This document shows, in pieces, positions 34,992 through 43,610 of a DNA stretch of 64,000 bases. A program made the position numbers and the translations under genes. The notes under the pieces were generated by a model that was not told the DNA's origin, did not search any database, and saw nothing but the letters and a program-made list of their open reading frames with translations. The stretch is from Brevibacillus ruminantium (GTDB taxonomy: Bacteria; Bacillota; Bacilli; Brevibacillales; Brevibacillaceae). Numbering within the stretch: position 1 is the stretch's first letter; each line of letters starts with the position of its first letter. The stretch is from contig NZ_CP098755.1 in assembly GCF_023746555.1 (NCBI RefSeq), positions 1,616,001 to 1,680,000 of the forward strand, read 5' to 3'.

Positions 34992-37538
34992 GTGAAGAAA
35001 AAATGGGTCCTGCTCTGCCTTGCAGGAATGATGTTATATAGCCAACCGGCGATGGCTACGCCTTTTCCGGACAAAACCGATGAAGTGATTCAGGATACAG
35101 GCAATTATACGCAAAAAAATGATCGTCAAAAGATCACAGAAGCTCTCAAGCAATTGCCTGGCTCTTACAAAATTATTGTTGTGGAAAGCACGCAGCCAGA
35201 GGCGGAAAGTCCCGACGAATACGCCCAAAGGCTCTTTGACAATTACAACCTGCCTGATGAGTACTTGATGGTCGTACTCGACATCACGCGTGAGCAGCTC
35301 GGTGTCTATCCAGGACCTGAGCTCCAGTCTCAAGGAGCCGATTTGACGATGCTCCATGATAAAATAACCGCTTATTTTGACCCGTTCAAAAATCAAAGAG
35401 AGTATTTGGCCGGGATTCAAACCTTCCTGGGAGAGGTGGAAGCAGAGCTCCACAGGAAGCAGACTTCAGGCAAGCCGGCAGATACGCCAAAAGCGGAAGA
35501 TCCTGCCAAGGAGGAATTGCAATCAACCTCTGGCTTGCCTCAGCTACCCTGGTGGCTGTATGCTGCTGGCGCTGGGTTTGCGGCGCTTGCGGGAGCTTTG
35601 ATCTACGCGATGATTCGCCGCCGCGCGATTTTTCACCAAGTGGATGATGTGGAAGATTGGAAAGACGAGCTAATCGAAAAGATCAATGTGATCGAAGTCG
35701 ATAAACAGCTTCGACGCTCCACCGGCAAAACAGAGGAAAATTACCTGATGCTGGCCGACCGCAAAGAGAATTTGCTGCGTAATCGCATGCCTGACGTGGA
35801 CATGATGATTTTGGATGCAGAAGAGGCGTGCGACCGCTTCCGATTCAAACTGGCACTGGGCTTGCTTGAGGAGGCCAGGGAAAGTCTGACGGCGATTGAA
35901 CAGGAGCTGCATGAGTTAAAATCAGATACCACCAAAGTCGTTGCCAAGAAAAAAGAGAGTAAGCTGGCCATACCAGAAATTGGGAAACAATTGGAACAGG
36001 TGGAACGCAGACTCTCTGATCTTCGCCTCGAATACGGTCTGACCTTTCATGAGTTGAAAGCGGGTCTGGATGAGGTCGAAGTGATGCGCAGCAAAATCAA
36101 GGAATTGCGGGCAGCAGGAGACGATAACACGGCTTACGATATGACCCTGAAGGCGCAAAAGATTCTAGGCGATATTTCAATGGCCATCGAAAAAACCCCG
36201 CAATGGCGGGACCGCGTCCTGAAGGAAATCCCGGAGGAGCTCCGTCAGTTGGAGGAAGGAATTTCCCAGGTTGTGGGTGACGGGTACGATCGGGATCAGC
36301 ACACCTGGTCAAATGCTCTTTTGCAGGCCAAACAGCTGATGCTTGCAGCCAAGGCTGCGCTGGAGGAAGGCAATCTGAAGATGCTGGAAACCCATGTCCA
36401 GGCTTTCGAGGTACTGATCGATTCTACCTATCAAAGCATGGAAGAGATGGTCCTGGCTCAGCGGGAGGCGGCTGGGTCTGCCGAACCGGCGACGGCAGTA
36501 AACGAATCTCCAGATAAGACCACAGGCTCCGAGACGGATTCGGTAGAGTCGTTTTCTACGGGGGCGCTCGAGCGAATGGAAACGGTTGACGATGCTCCGA
36601 TGCAAGGGCTGTCTGAAGAGAGTGCAGCCGCGCATCCGACCGGCATCGAGGCAGATGACGCAGAGAAGCTGGAAACAGAAAGACTCGAAACCGGAGTATT
36701 CGAAACAGAAAGACGCGAAGCCGAAAGACTCAGAACAGAAAGGCTGGGACTCGCGCGGATGGAAGCGCCGGGTGCTATGACCACGGCGACAGTGGTCGCT
36801 TCTTCTCTCCAGGAAGAAGATGTGATGGCGGCAGCCGGATGGAAGCGAGACAGCAGCATCAGCCTTCAGGAGCGCGAGGAGCTTTTGCAAACGAATGGGA
36901 AGGCGAAGACAGTGGCGGAAAGTCCAGCCCCTGTTCCTGCCTCTGCATATGACCAGGAGGCAGAGGAGGATGACGAATACGAGCTGGTCATTCCCAAAAT
37001 CAATCGGGGTCAGGAAGAGCCGGAAGAGGAAGAAATACAGCAAGCAGAGCGGCTGGACATTCGTACCGAAGATGAAGCTTTGGACGAGCTGGAGCGCATT
37101 TCTCAGACCTTGGTGCGGGTTCGCCAGCAAATCAAGCGAAGCTATCTGCCCGGTTTGCCTGATCAACTGAAATATTTGTTTGAAGATATCGTCCAAACGC
37201 TGGGACAAATCAAAGCTGTCATGGAATCTTATCGGTATGACATCGAAGAGGTTGCCATGCTGATCAATGATGCCAACGATCTGTTAATCGAGACAGAGCA
37301 ACTGGCGGAGAGGACCATTTCAGCTTGCCAGCTTGCTGAAGGTGCCATCCAGTATACGAATCGCTATCGCAGGCAGAACCGTCAGGTGAACGAATTGCTG
37401 ACTCGTGCGGAACAATCTTTCCGCCAACTGATGTTTTCCGAGGCTTACCAGTTGGCAGAGGAAGCGCGGTTGATGATCGAGGACGCCCCAGAAGAACCAG
37501 AGACGGGTTGGCTCTTGCGGCGCAAGAAAAAGGGGTGA
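34992..37538 (+). CDS. ezrA: EzrA-like protein with extracellular TPM domain
   Basis: The protein has 848 residues; the start is GTG 34992. A signal peptide (WVLLCLAGMMLYSQPAMA) precedes a TPM domain (about 30-155; DEYLMVVLDITREQLGVYPG) and a membrane helix (WWLYAAGAGFAALAGALIYAM, about 182-205). Then comes a long cytoplasmic coiled-coil part whose opening (VDDVEDWKDELIEKINVIEV, DAEEACDRFRFKLALGLLEE) resembles EzrA just after its membrane anchor. An acidic, repeat-rich insert (about 490-690, ETERLET-type repeats) interrupts the helices. EzrA regulates FtsZ-ring assembly and has about 560 residues with no extracellular domain, so the TPM fusion is unusual. A 66-aa membrane protein gene follows at once. 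Confidence 0.75.
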   Translation: MKKKWVLLCLAGMMLYSQPAMATPFPDKTDEVIQDTGNYTQKNDRQKITEALKQLPGSYKIIVVESTQPEAESPDEYAQRLFDNYNLPDEYLMVVLDITREQLGVYPGPELQSQGADLTMLHDKITAYFDPFKNQREYLAGIQTFLGEVEAELHRKQTSGKPADTPKAEDPAKEELQSTSGLPQLPWWLYAAGAGFAALAGALIYAMIRRRAIFHQVDDVEDWKDELIEKINVIEVDKQLRRSTGKTEENYLMLADRKENLLRNRMPDVDMMILDAEEACDRFRFKLALGLLEEARESLTAIEQELHELKSDTTKVVAKKKESKLAIPEIGKQLEQVERRLSDLRLEYGLTFHELKAGLDEVEVMRSKIKELRAAGDDNTAYDMTLKAQKILGDISMAIEKTPQWRDRVLKEIPEELRQLEEGISQVVGDGYDRDQHTWSNALLQAKQLMLAAKAALEEGNLKMLETHVQAFEVLIDSTYQSMEEMVLAQREAAGSAEPATAVNESPDKTTGSETDSVESFSTGALERMETVDDAPMQGLSEESAAAHPTGIEADDAEKLETERLETGVFETERREAERLRTERLGLARMEAPGAMTTATVVASSLQEEDVMAAAGWKRDSSISLQEREELLQTNGKAKTVAESPAPVPASAYDQEAEEDDEYELVIPKINRGQEEPEEEEIQQAERLDIRTEDEALDELERISQTLVRVRQQIKRSYLPGLPDQLKYLFEDIVQTLGQIKAVMESYRYDIEEVAMLINDANDLLIETEQLAERTISACQLAEGAIQYTNRYRRQNRQVNELLTRAEQSFRQLMFSEAYQLAEEARLMIEDAPEEPETGWLLRRKKKG
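36660..36750 (+). repeat. Degenerate ETERLE-coding repeats in ezrA-like gene
   Basis: Imperfect units of about 15 bases (GAAACAGAAAGACTC and variants) encode repeated E-T-E-R-L/E-A-E-R-L motifs in the acidic linker, suggesting slippage or unequal exchange. Confidence 0.6.
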
Positions 37539-37545
37539 GGACCCA

Positions 37546-37746
37546 ATGTTCCTCCCTCTCTTTCTACTCGCTGTCGGGGGTCTGCTGATGGCTCAGCCTC
37601 GTACCAAACGCTGGAGGGAGCGTTTGCTTACCCATTTCAAAGGGGATGAGCAAAAAGTCAAACAGCGGGCGAATACGTTTTTTTTGCTAGGCTTCGCGTT
37701 TATCATGGCGGGACTTGCTTATTTGTACCGGTTGACGGCAATGTAA
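37546..37746 (+). CDS. Small two-helix membrane protein
   Basis: The 66-residue protein starts 7 bases past the EzrA-like gene, with GGTGAGGA before the ATG. It has two hydrophobic segments (FLPLFLLAVGGLLMA and FFLLGFAFIMAGLAYLY) around a basic loop (RTKRWRERLL). Close spacing suggests co-translation with the EzrA-like protein and perhaps a common membrane complex. No family is recognised. Confidence 0.75.
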   Translation: MFLPLFLLAVGGLLMAQPRTKRWRERLLTHFKGDEQKVKQRANTFFLLGFAFIMAGLAYLYRLTAM

Positions 37747-37855
37747 AAAAATGAACGTCGACTGTTGGATCGACGTTCCTGTATATAGGAAGATATAGGG
37801 AGTTGGGGTGTGTTAGAGAACCCCACTTTCTATATTTCCCGTTGAAACGAAGCGT

Positions 37856-37888
37856 AAACCTCTCCATCCGATAAGGAGAGGTTTTTTT
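37856..37888 (+). terminator. Terminator behind the ezrA-like operon
   Basis: AAACCTCTCC and GGAGAGGTTT form a 10-bp stem with a T run. A second hairpin (GAACGTCGA / TCGACGTTC, 37752-37777) without a T run lies before it. Confidence 0.8.
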
Positions 37889-37904
37889 ACGATTTTTTCG
37901 TTCT

Positions 37905-39188
37905 CTATTGCAGAGTGGCCATGGCGAGCTGCGCGCTGTGGGTTCCCGCGACGAAGCCGGTCGTAAAAGCGATCGTGATGTTATACCCGCCGGTGTGAGC
38001 GTGGACATCCATCACTTCTCCTGCAAAAAAGAGGCCAGGCATCAGCTTGGATTGCATCGTTTTGGGATCAATCTCCTTGACACTGACTCCGCCGCCGGTA
38101 ATAAAGGCTTCTTCCAAGGAAAGCGTGCCAGTGATCGTGAGCGGAAAGGCTTTGATCAATTGAGCGAATTTTCTCCATTGCTGCTTGCGCATGTGACTGA
38201 GCGTGGTCTCCTCGGAAATGTCTGCTTTGGACAGCAAAATCGGGATCAGCCGATCAGGCAAATAGCCCTTGATCACATTTTTGACCGCTTTTTTGGGATT
38301 CTCCTCCAGGAGCTGCCAGCTCTCTGCCATCACCTCGTCCAGATGCTTTTGCGGCATCAGATCGATGGTCAAGGAAAGCGGGGTTGGCCCATGCTTTTTT
38401 TGCGTGACCGAGACATAGTGGCCCTGTCTGAGGACGGCTGGACCGGAGAGGCCAAAATGGGTAAAAATCATGTCGCCTTCCTGGGTGCTTACCTTTTTCC
38501 CTTTCGGGTCGTACAAGGTCAGCTCCACGTCGCGCAGGGACAAGCCTTGCAGTGACTTGTCACGAATAAAAGAATCATTGGCTGTCAGCGGAACTTCCGT
38601 GGGATACAGATCGGTTATCGTGTGCCCTGCGGCTTTTGCCCATGCGTAGCCGTCCCCGGTAGAGCCTGTCTGGGGAACAGAGCACCCGCCTACGGCGATG
38701 ACCACACAGGGGGCACTCAGCCGCTCACCCGTTTTCAAAAGTACTCCTGCTGTATGCCCCTCTTCATAGAGAATCTGCTCGACCGGGCTGGTCAGACGCA
38801 CCTCAACCCCTTGTCGCTTCATGCGATTGATCAGGGCATTGGCGACGGTTACCGCCTTGTCCGTAACCGGAAACATCCGTCCCCGGTCTTCTTCCTTAAG
38901 AGCAACACCCAGCTCTTCAAAAAAGTGAATAATGTCCCGATTGTTAAATTGAGAAAAAACGCTAAACAGAAAACGGCCGTTTCCAGGCATCTGCTTAATT
39001 AGCTCATCCTGTTCCTTGGCATTGGTCACATTACAGCGTCCGCCACCGGAAATAATCAGCTTGCGTCCCAGCTTGGAGCCTTTCTCCAACAGACAGACGC
39101 GCGCGCCTTCAGCCGAAGCTGCAATCGAAGTCATCAGTCCGGCAGGACCGCCGCCGATGACAATGACATCATAGTGAGTTGCCTTCAT
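37905..39188 (-). CDS. ytfP: HI0933-family flavoprotein (YtfP)
   Basis: The 427-residue protein has the dinucleotide-binding start YDVIVIGGGPAGLMTSIAA, LLEKGSKLGRKLIISGGGRCNVTN (family signature), VIAVGGCSVPQTGSTGDGY, and the end GLFFAGEVMDVHAHTGGYNI. It matches the FAD-dependent HI0933/YhiN/YtfP family, whose substrate is not established. The ATG at 39188 is used because the family begins directly at the FAD motif; the frame extends upstream to 39236. The neighbouring M42 peptidase is YtoP-like, as near ytfP in B. subtilis. Confidence 0.92.
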   Translation of the reverse strand: MKATHYDVIVIGGGPAGLMTSIAASAEGARVCLLEKGSKLGRKLIISGGGRCNVTNAKEQDELIKQMPGNGRFLFSVFSQFNNRDIIHFFEELGVALKEEDRGRMFPVTDKAVTVANALINRMKRQGVEVRLTSPVEQILYEEGHTAGVLLKTGERLSAPCVVIAVGGCSVPQTGSTGDGYAWAKAAGHTITDLYPTEVPLTANDSFIRDKSLQGLSLRDVELTLYDPKGKKVSTQEGDMIFTHFGLSGPAVLRQGHYVSVTQKKHGPTPLSLTIDLMPQKHLDEVMAESWQLLEENPKKAVKNVIKGYLPDRLIPILLSKADISEETTLSHMRKQQWRKFAQLIKAFPLTITGTLSLEEAFITGGGVSVKEIDPKTMQSKLMPGLFFAGEVMDVHAHTGGYNITIAFTTGFVAGTHSAQLAMATLQ

Positions 39189-39265
39189 TCGTTCTTCGTC
39201 CCTTTTTACAAAATGGCATGTGGTTTGCCTACACATTGTACCACAGACGGAAAAGGGTTCCTATT

Positions 39266-40120
39266 TTACTCCCCGGTCAGCGAGCCGCCGAGGACATCGT
39301 GGAGGGAGCGTTTCTCCAAGATATAGGAAACAATGGACGACTGGCGCTCCAGACTGGTGACGATATAGCCTTGTGCAAAGTAATGTGTAAACAGTTGGCG
39401 AGTCGCTTCTCTCCAGGTGCGTGCCGCCTCCATATCCGCCGTTTTCACCTGCTGAAAATGGGCAGGGACCGGGAGTAAAAAGCGCTCGTCTGATCGCCCC
39501 AGGTCGATATCCTGTGGCCGTACAAGTCCGTCTTTTTCGTTCCAGGTCAGTACCGCTGGCAGCCCTTTGTCGCTCCAAACGTTCTCAGCGGGAGGATGGG
39601 TCGTGCCAGGCTGGTATCGGTTCACCCGCTGGCTGGCAATATGCCAATCAAGCAAAAAGCGATCGGTCGGCAGCCCTTTGTTCATCTCGTCAACCAGTTC
39701 CCCGTAACAGTTGGGGATGTAGCGATGCACCACGCCGCCCAGTTTGGCGATATTCAGATAGGCATTGACAGTCTCCAGCGGGTCGTACGTCCAGGTGATC
39801 CGCTTGTAACCGGCAGCCAGTGCCTCCGTGCGCTGCATCCACTTCATCTGGACACCCAATCCCTGCTTCCGGTACTCGGGCAAAAATCCAAGCATGTGAG
39901 AGCAGAGATGCAGCTCCTGATCCGTATAGCCGGGAAAGCTGTAGAGAAAACCGATCATCCGGTCACCGTCGAAGGCACCGAGAAACAATCCGCCAAACTT
40001 GGCGATGGTCAACGTCATATGTAGGGGAACGATGGAGGATTCACTCCAGACGGCTCCCTCCAGTTCCTCCAGTTTTTCTAACTCACTCTTTTCTACCAAT
40101 TTACGGAAAGTGATCGTCAT
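39266..40120 (-). CDS. GNAT-type acetyltransferase, COG3375-like
   Basis: The 284-residue protein has an N-terminal GNAT core: TITFRKLVEKSELEKLEELE, LFLGAFDGDRMIGFLYSFPG, and HMLGFLPEYRKQGLGVQMKW with the acetyl-CoA loop RKQGLG. A C-terminal extension (about 150-284) contains TYDPLETVNAYLNIAKLGGV. This plan fits the uncharacterised COG3375 group. The acceptor is unknown. The ATG at 40120 follows GGAAGG. It is on the same strand as ytfP, 77 bases before it. Confidence 0.8.
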   Translation of the reverse strand: MTITFRKLVEKSELEKLEELEGAVWSESSIVPLHMTLTIAKFGGLFLGAFDGDRMIGFLYSFPGYTDQELHLCSHMLGFLPEYRKQGLGVQMKWMQRTEALAAGYKRITWTYDPLETVNAYLNIAKLGGVVHRYIPNCYGELVDEMNKGLPTDRFLLDWHIASQRVNRYQPGTTHPPAENVWSDKGLPAVLTWNEKDGLVRPQDIDLGRSDERFLLPVPAHFQQVKTADMEAARTWREATRQLFTHYFAQGYIVTSLERQSSIVSYILEKRSLHDVLGGSLTGE

Positions 40121-40262
40121 CGCTGTTTCCTTCCTTTCTTGCCGTAACATGCATTCTGCCCATAACCATTCGTTACGAGAAAATCAGATTCCTGCCTGCT
40201 GGTTGCATAAGGTCCCGCCCTGATCAATAATAAAGAGGATGGAAAGAGGAGGGATTTTCGTG

Positions 40263-41342
40263 ATGGAGAATCAATTTCAATGGGATTTGTGGAAGCGCTT
40301 GACTGAAGCGCCAGGAGTATCTGGCTTTGAAGGACCCGTACGTACGATCATGCGGGACTATATAGAGAAATACACCGATGAAATCGTTTACGATCGATTG
40401 GGCAGCATGTTTGGAGTCATGCGCGGAGATGAAGCGGGACCGCGGATCATGGTTGCCGGTCATATGGATGAAGTCGGTTTCATGGTGACCGGGGTTTCCG
40501 AGAAAGGCTTTTTATCCTTCCAGACTGTAGGGGGATGGTGGGGACAGGTTCTGCTTGCACAGCGGGTTCATGTCATCACGCCAGCAGGTGCTGTGGAAGG
40601 CGTCATCAGTTCCATTCCGCCGCATGTTCTCAGTGATGATCAGCGCAATCGACCGATGGATGTGCGCAATATGTACATTGATATCGGCGCGGATTCACGT
40701 CATGAGGTGGAGCAAGCCGGCATCCGTCCGGGACAGCAGATCGTACCGGTCTGTCCGCTTACACCGCTGGTCAATCCGCGCAGATTGATGGCCAAAGCCT
40801 GGGATAACCGCTATGGATGCAGTCTTGCGATTGAATTGGCAAAAGAACTGAAGGAGCGCCCGAATCATCCCAACGTGGTCTATGTAGGAGCCACCGTACA
40901 GGAGGAGGTTGCCGGGACTCGCGGTGCAAAAACGGCTGCCGGCCTGATTGACCCCGATCTGTTCTTTGCTCTTGACGCCAGTCCCGCCGGAGATATTCCG
41001 GGTGTTCAGGGTGGCGGAGGCAAGCTGGGGGGCGGCGTCTTGATGCGCTTGTACGACCCCATGTACATGATGCCAACCCAGCTTCGCGATTTCCTGATTG
41101 GAATCTGTGAAGAAGAAAACATCCCGTATCAGATATACGTGGCCAAGGGTGGCACGGACGCCGGCGTGGTCCAATACCACGGGGCAGGGGTGCCGTCTGC
41201 TGTGATCGGGATTCCGTCGCGCTACATTCACAGTCATGCGGCAATCATGGATCGAGATGATTACGAGGCAGCCAAACGACTGTTGTTTGCAGCTACCCGA
41301 AAGCTGGATCGGGCGACCTTTGAAAGCATCTTGCCGCGATAG
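40263..41342 (+). CDS. M42-family metallo-aminopeptidase (YtoP-like)
   Basis: The 359-residue protein has the M42/M28 metal sites: MVAGHMDEVGFMV, KAWDNRYGCSLAIEL with the bridging Asp, ATVQEEVAGTRGAKTAA with the catalytic Glu pair, and SRYIHSHAAIMDRDDYEAA with the last His. Substrates are peptides or glucans in this family. GGAGG lies 10 bases before the ATG; a GTG immediately upstream is an alternative. The following gene starts 16 bases after its stop. Confidence 0.93.
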   Translation: MENQFQWDLWKRLTEAPGVSGFEGPVRTIMRDYIEKYTDEIVYDRLGSMFGVMRGDEAGPRIMVAGHMDEVGFMVTGVSEKGFLSFQTVGGWWGQVLLAQRVHVITPAGAVEGVISSIPPHVLSDDQRNRPMDVRNMYIDIGADSRHEVEQAGIRPGQQIVPVCPLTPLVNPRRLMAKAWDNRYGCSLAIELAKELKERPNHPNVVYVGATVQEEVAGTRGAKTAAGLIDPDLFFALDASPAGDIPGVQGGGGKLGGGVLMRLYDPMYMMPTQLRDFLIGICEEENIPYQIYVAKGGTDAGVVQYHGAGVPSAVIGIPSRYIHSHAAIMDRDDYEAAKRLLFAATRKLDRATFESILPR

Positions 41343-41357
41343 GAGGAATACTGCCAC

Positions 41358-41867
41358 ATGCAGGCTATCACGCTGTACAGGAGACAGTCGGGAGAAGACG
41401 TCTCTTTTGAATACAATATCTTTGACAATCAATTTTCTCCGAGCAATCTCGCGGTTCGAAAAGTGCTGATGGCGATGCTGGAAAGTGTTCACGGGCGCCT
41501 GTCCCATCTGGAAGTAGAGTACAATGACCAGATGCTCGCCGATAAATGGGGGGCGAAGCGCTCAGCAGAATGGCTGGTGTTCCTGGGGGCGGCAAAGGAG
41601 AACAGGCGGGACAACCGGAGCGGCGACATTGTCGTCAGCCGGACGTTTCGTGCGCCCTTGACACAGGAGCGTTATGCGTTCTTTTACAACCTGCAGGATA
41701 TCTCGGTGTTTCCCCATTACCGCCTGCAAGAAGAGGAGCAGGAGCGGATTGTCTTTTATTTCTCCCGCTATTTGCAGCTGCTCGCCCCTTTGAAAGAGGC
41801 TGAGCGGTTCCTTGCCCGTCTGGATGGGTTTCAACTTCCCTATAAAATCGTGGAGCTGCGTTCCTGA
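41358..41867 (+). CDS. Conserved-looking protein of unknown function
   Basis: This 169-residue cytoplasmic protein is probably co-transcribed with the M42 peptidase (16-base gap, AGGAGG before the ATG). No motif is recognised. Visible features are a mixed alpha/beta pattern, SRTFRAPLTQERYAFFYNLQDI in the middle, and an acidic helix (LQEEEQERIVFYFSRYLQLL). It ends before a strong terminator. Confidence 0.7.
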   Translation: MQAITLYRRQSGEDVSFEYNIFDNQFSPSNLAVRKVLMAMLESVHGRLSHLEVEYNDQMLADKWGAKRSAEWLVFLGAAKENRRDNRSGDIVVSRTFRAPLTQERYAFFYNLQDISVFPHYRLQEEEQERIVFYFSRYLQLLAPLKEAERFLARLDGFQLPYKIVELRS

Positions 41868-41873
41868 ATAAGA

Positions 41874-41922
41874 AAAAAAGAGTCATTTGGCCGCACAAGC
41901 ATGCGGAAAATGGCTCTTTTTT
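41874..41922. terminator. Bidirectional terminator
   Basis: AAAAAGAGTCATTT pairs with AATGGCTCTTTTTT around an inner CCGC/GCGG stem. T runs on both strands serve the unknown gene and the HD-GYP gene. Confidence 0.85.
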
Positions 41923-43338
41923 CTAACTGCTGATCGGATGGGTAAGGCTGACCTCGTTTTTTTCCTGGAACCGGTCCAACAGTTCATTGGCACGTGAAAT
42001 ATGATGGGCTTGCAGAAAGACTTCTTCCGTGACGCATTGGAAAAAGACATCTACGACAGTGGGACAAAATTGGGTTCCCGAGTTTCGAACCAGCTCATCA
42101 CAGGCTTTCGAATAGGAAAGCCCCTTGCGATAGGCCCGGGAAGACGTCATGGCGTCAAAAGCATCCGCCACAGCAGTCACCCGTGCCAGTAGAGGTATCT
42201 CTTCTCCTACCAACTGGTCTGGATACCCTCTGCCATCAAAGCGTTCGTGGTGATGACGAGTAATCACCATGATTTTTTGTATCTCATCAGAATCATGTCT
42301 GCCCGATTCCGCGTACAGCCGTTTCAGCAAGGCTTCGCCCCGGATGGGATGGGACCTGATAATCTCATATTCTTCGTCTGTCAGGCGTCCAGGTTTGAGC
42401 AGGATGCTGTCTTCAATCCCGATTTTTCCAATATCATGGAGCAGTCCGCCGGTATACATCGTCTCCAGCGTCTTGTTGTCAAAGTTCATGTTCTTTCCCA
42501 TGATTCGCATGTAAAAGGCTACGCGTTGGGAGTGACCCGAGGTGTAGGAATCCCGCTCTTCCAATGCAACGGCCAAGGTCTTTAAAATACTCTGGTTGGT
42601 TTCGATCAGTTGTTCGCCGCGAAGCTTTGAGCTGAGTAAGGCCTTTTCTTTCCTCTGGGTGTTGTACAGGAGTACTGCGGTAATGAGATAGCTGCCAAAA
42701 ACCAGAATGACCAGCAGTGTTTTGAGATCGGACAGTTGTTTGTAGAAATACGTTTCTGTGGTGATGAGGCTTACATACCAGTCCCATTGAGGAAAATACC
42801 GGACGATTGCGATTTTGTTTTCACTTTTCTGAGAACCCGGGACCAGCGAAGGATAGGTGATGACGGATTTTCCCTCGCGAAGCACCTCCTGGGCGAGGGT
42901 CTGTCCCTCTGAAGCCGAGAGGTGAAATAAATTTCGTCCCTCCAACTGCGGGTGAACGACGAGAATACCTTGTGAATTAAAGACTAAAAATGATTCTCCC
43001 GATTGCATGGTTAGATCCACAGCATCTGAGTTGCGCGTTCCGTCAGGGCGTTTGGGGCCGGCCAGCAAATTCCTCGCTTCATATTCAGCCTCGGACAGTG
43101 AAAGGGAATCCTCCTTTACCCTTTCATCGTAGAGTGTCAAAATCTGGAAGGTGGAATTTAATTGTCGATTCATCTTCTCGATTTCATTCTGGTAATAAAA
43201 TTGCTTGGCCTGCGAATAACCGAAGAACACGATGATGGAAAAGATGATAGGAAGCAATAGGAGGAACACTGGAAAAAGGCGGGTTTTGATCGTCTTCTTC
43301 TGTAATAGGAGAGGCAAGACGCTACGTCCTTTCCGCAT
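41923..43338 (-). CDS. Membrane HD-GYP phosphodiesterase with sensor domain
   Basis: The 471-residue protein has a membrane helix (LFPVFLLLLPIIFSIIVFFGY), an extracellular Cache-like sensor domain (about 45-200), a second helix (LLVILVFGSYLITAVLL) and a C-terminal HD-GYP domain. HD-GYP motifs are GGLLHDIGKIGI, HPIRGEALL, HHHERFDGRGYPDQL and VADAFDAMTS. It should hydrolyse c-di-GMP in response to an outside signal. The ATG at 43338 is chosen: the frame runs back to 43440, but those bases contain a terminator and a promoter. The ribosome site is weak (AAAGAAG). Confidence 0.9.
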   Translation of the reverse strand: MRKGRSVLPLLLQKKTIKTRLFPVFLLLLPIIFSIIVFFGYSQAKQFYYQNEIEKMNRQLNSTFQILTLYDERVKEDSLSLSEAEYEARNLLAGPKRPDGTRNSDAVDLTMQSGESFLVFNSQGILVVHPQLEGRNLFHLSASEGQTLAQEVLREGKSVITYPSLVPGSQKSENKIAIVRYFPQWDWYVSLITTETYFYKQLSDLKTLLVILVFGSYLITAVLLYNTQRKEKALLSSKLRGEQLIETNQSILKTLAVALEERDSYTSGHSQRVAFYMRIMGKNMNFDNKTLETMYTGGLLHDIGKIGIEDSILLKPGRLTDEEYEIIRSHPIRGEALLKRLYAESGRHDSDEIQKIMVITRHHHERFDGRGYPDQLVGEEIPLLARVTAVADAFDAMTSSRAYRKGLSYSKACDELVRNSGTQFCPTVVDVFFQCVTEEVFLQAHHISRANELLDRFQEKNEVSLTHPISS

Positions 43339-43359
43339 TTTGGAATTCTTCTTTTCTTC

Positions 43360-43388
43360 ATAATAGGATAAATAGCAAATTGCATCAA
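43360..43388 (-). promoter_or_regulatory. Predicted promoter of the HD-GYP gene
   Basis: On the minus strand TTGATG, a 17-base spacer and TATTAT lie about 20 bases upstream of the ATG at 43338. Confidence 0.6.
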
Positions 43389-43417
43389 TAAAATCAAAGG
43401 ATTCTGTCGAAAAATCG

Positions 43418-43445
43418 CTAAAAAGGGACGGCATGGCCATCCCTT
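43418..43445 (-). terminator. Terminator behind the 45-aa gene
   Basis: On the minus strand AAGGGATGGC and GCCGTCCCTT pair (one G-U) and TTTTTA follows. On the plus strand the same pair is a mismatch, so it works for the minus strand. Confidence 0.7.
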
Positions 43446-43449
43446 CTCT

Positions 43450-43587
43450 TTAGGTGGAAGGACGGTTGGGTCCCTCCAGTTTTTTATCGCCATACCCCGG
43501 GGCATCATTTTGCACCGAGCGGGGTTGACGGTTTGATTCTGTTCGGTCTTTTGGAGTGGCAGCGGTCTTCTGATTTGCCTGGTCCAA
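43450..43587 (-). CDS. Small hydrophilic protein (45 aa), unknown
   Basis: The frame starts at TTG 43587 with a very good GGGAGG ribosome site 7 bases upstream, and stops 4 bases before a terminator. The 45 residues are rich in Gln, Asn, Lys and Pro, with no hydrophobic segment, and end LEGPNRPST. The composition is like that of small acid-soluble or other minor spore proteins, but no family is claimed. It lies 23 bases behind the MFS gene and is probably in its transcript. Confidence 0.6.
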   Translation of the reverse strand: MDQANQKTAATPKDRTESNRQPRSVQNDAPGYGDKKLEGPNRPST

Positions 43588-43610
43588 TGGATTCCCTCCC
43601 TTTTCCTCTG

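Noticed and set aside
43339..43440. N-terminal extension of the HD-GYP protein
   Set aside because: These bases contain a terminator and a good promoter, so the start at 43338 is more likely despite its weak ribosome site.
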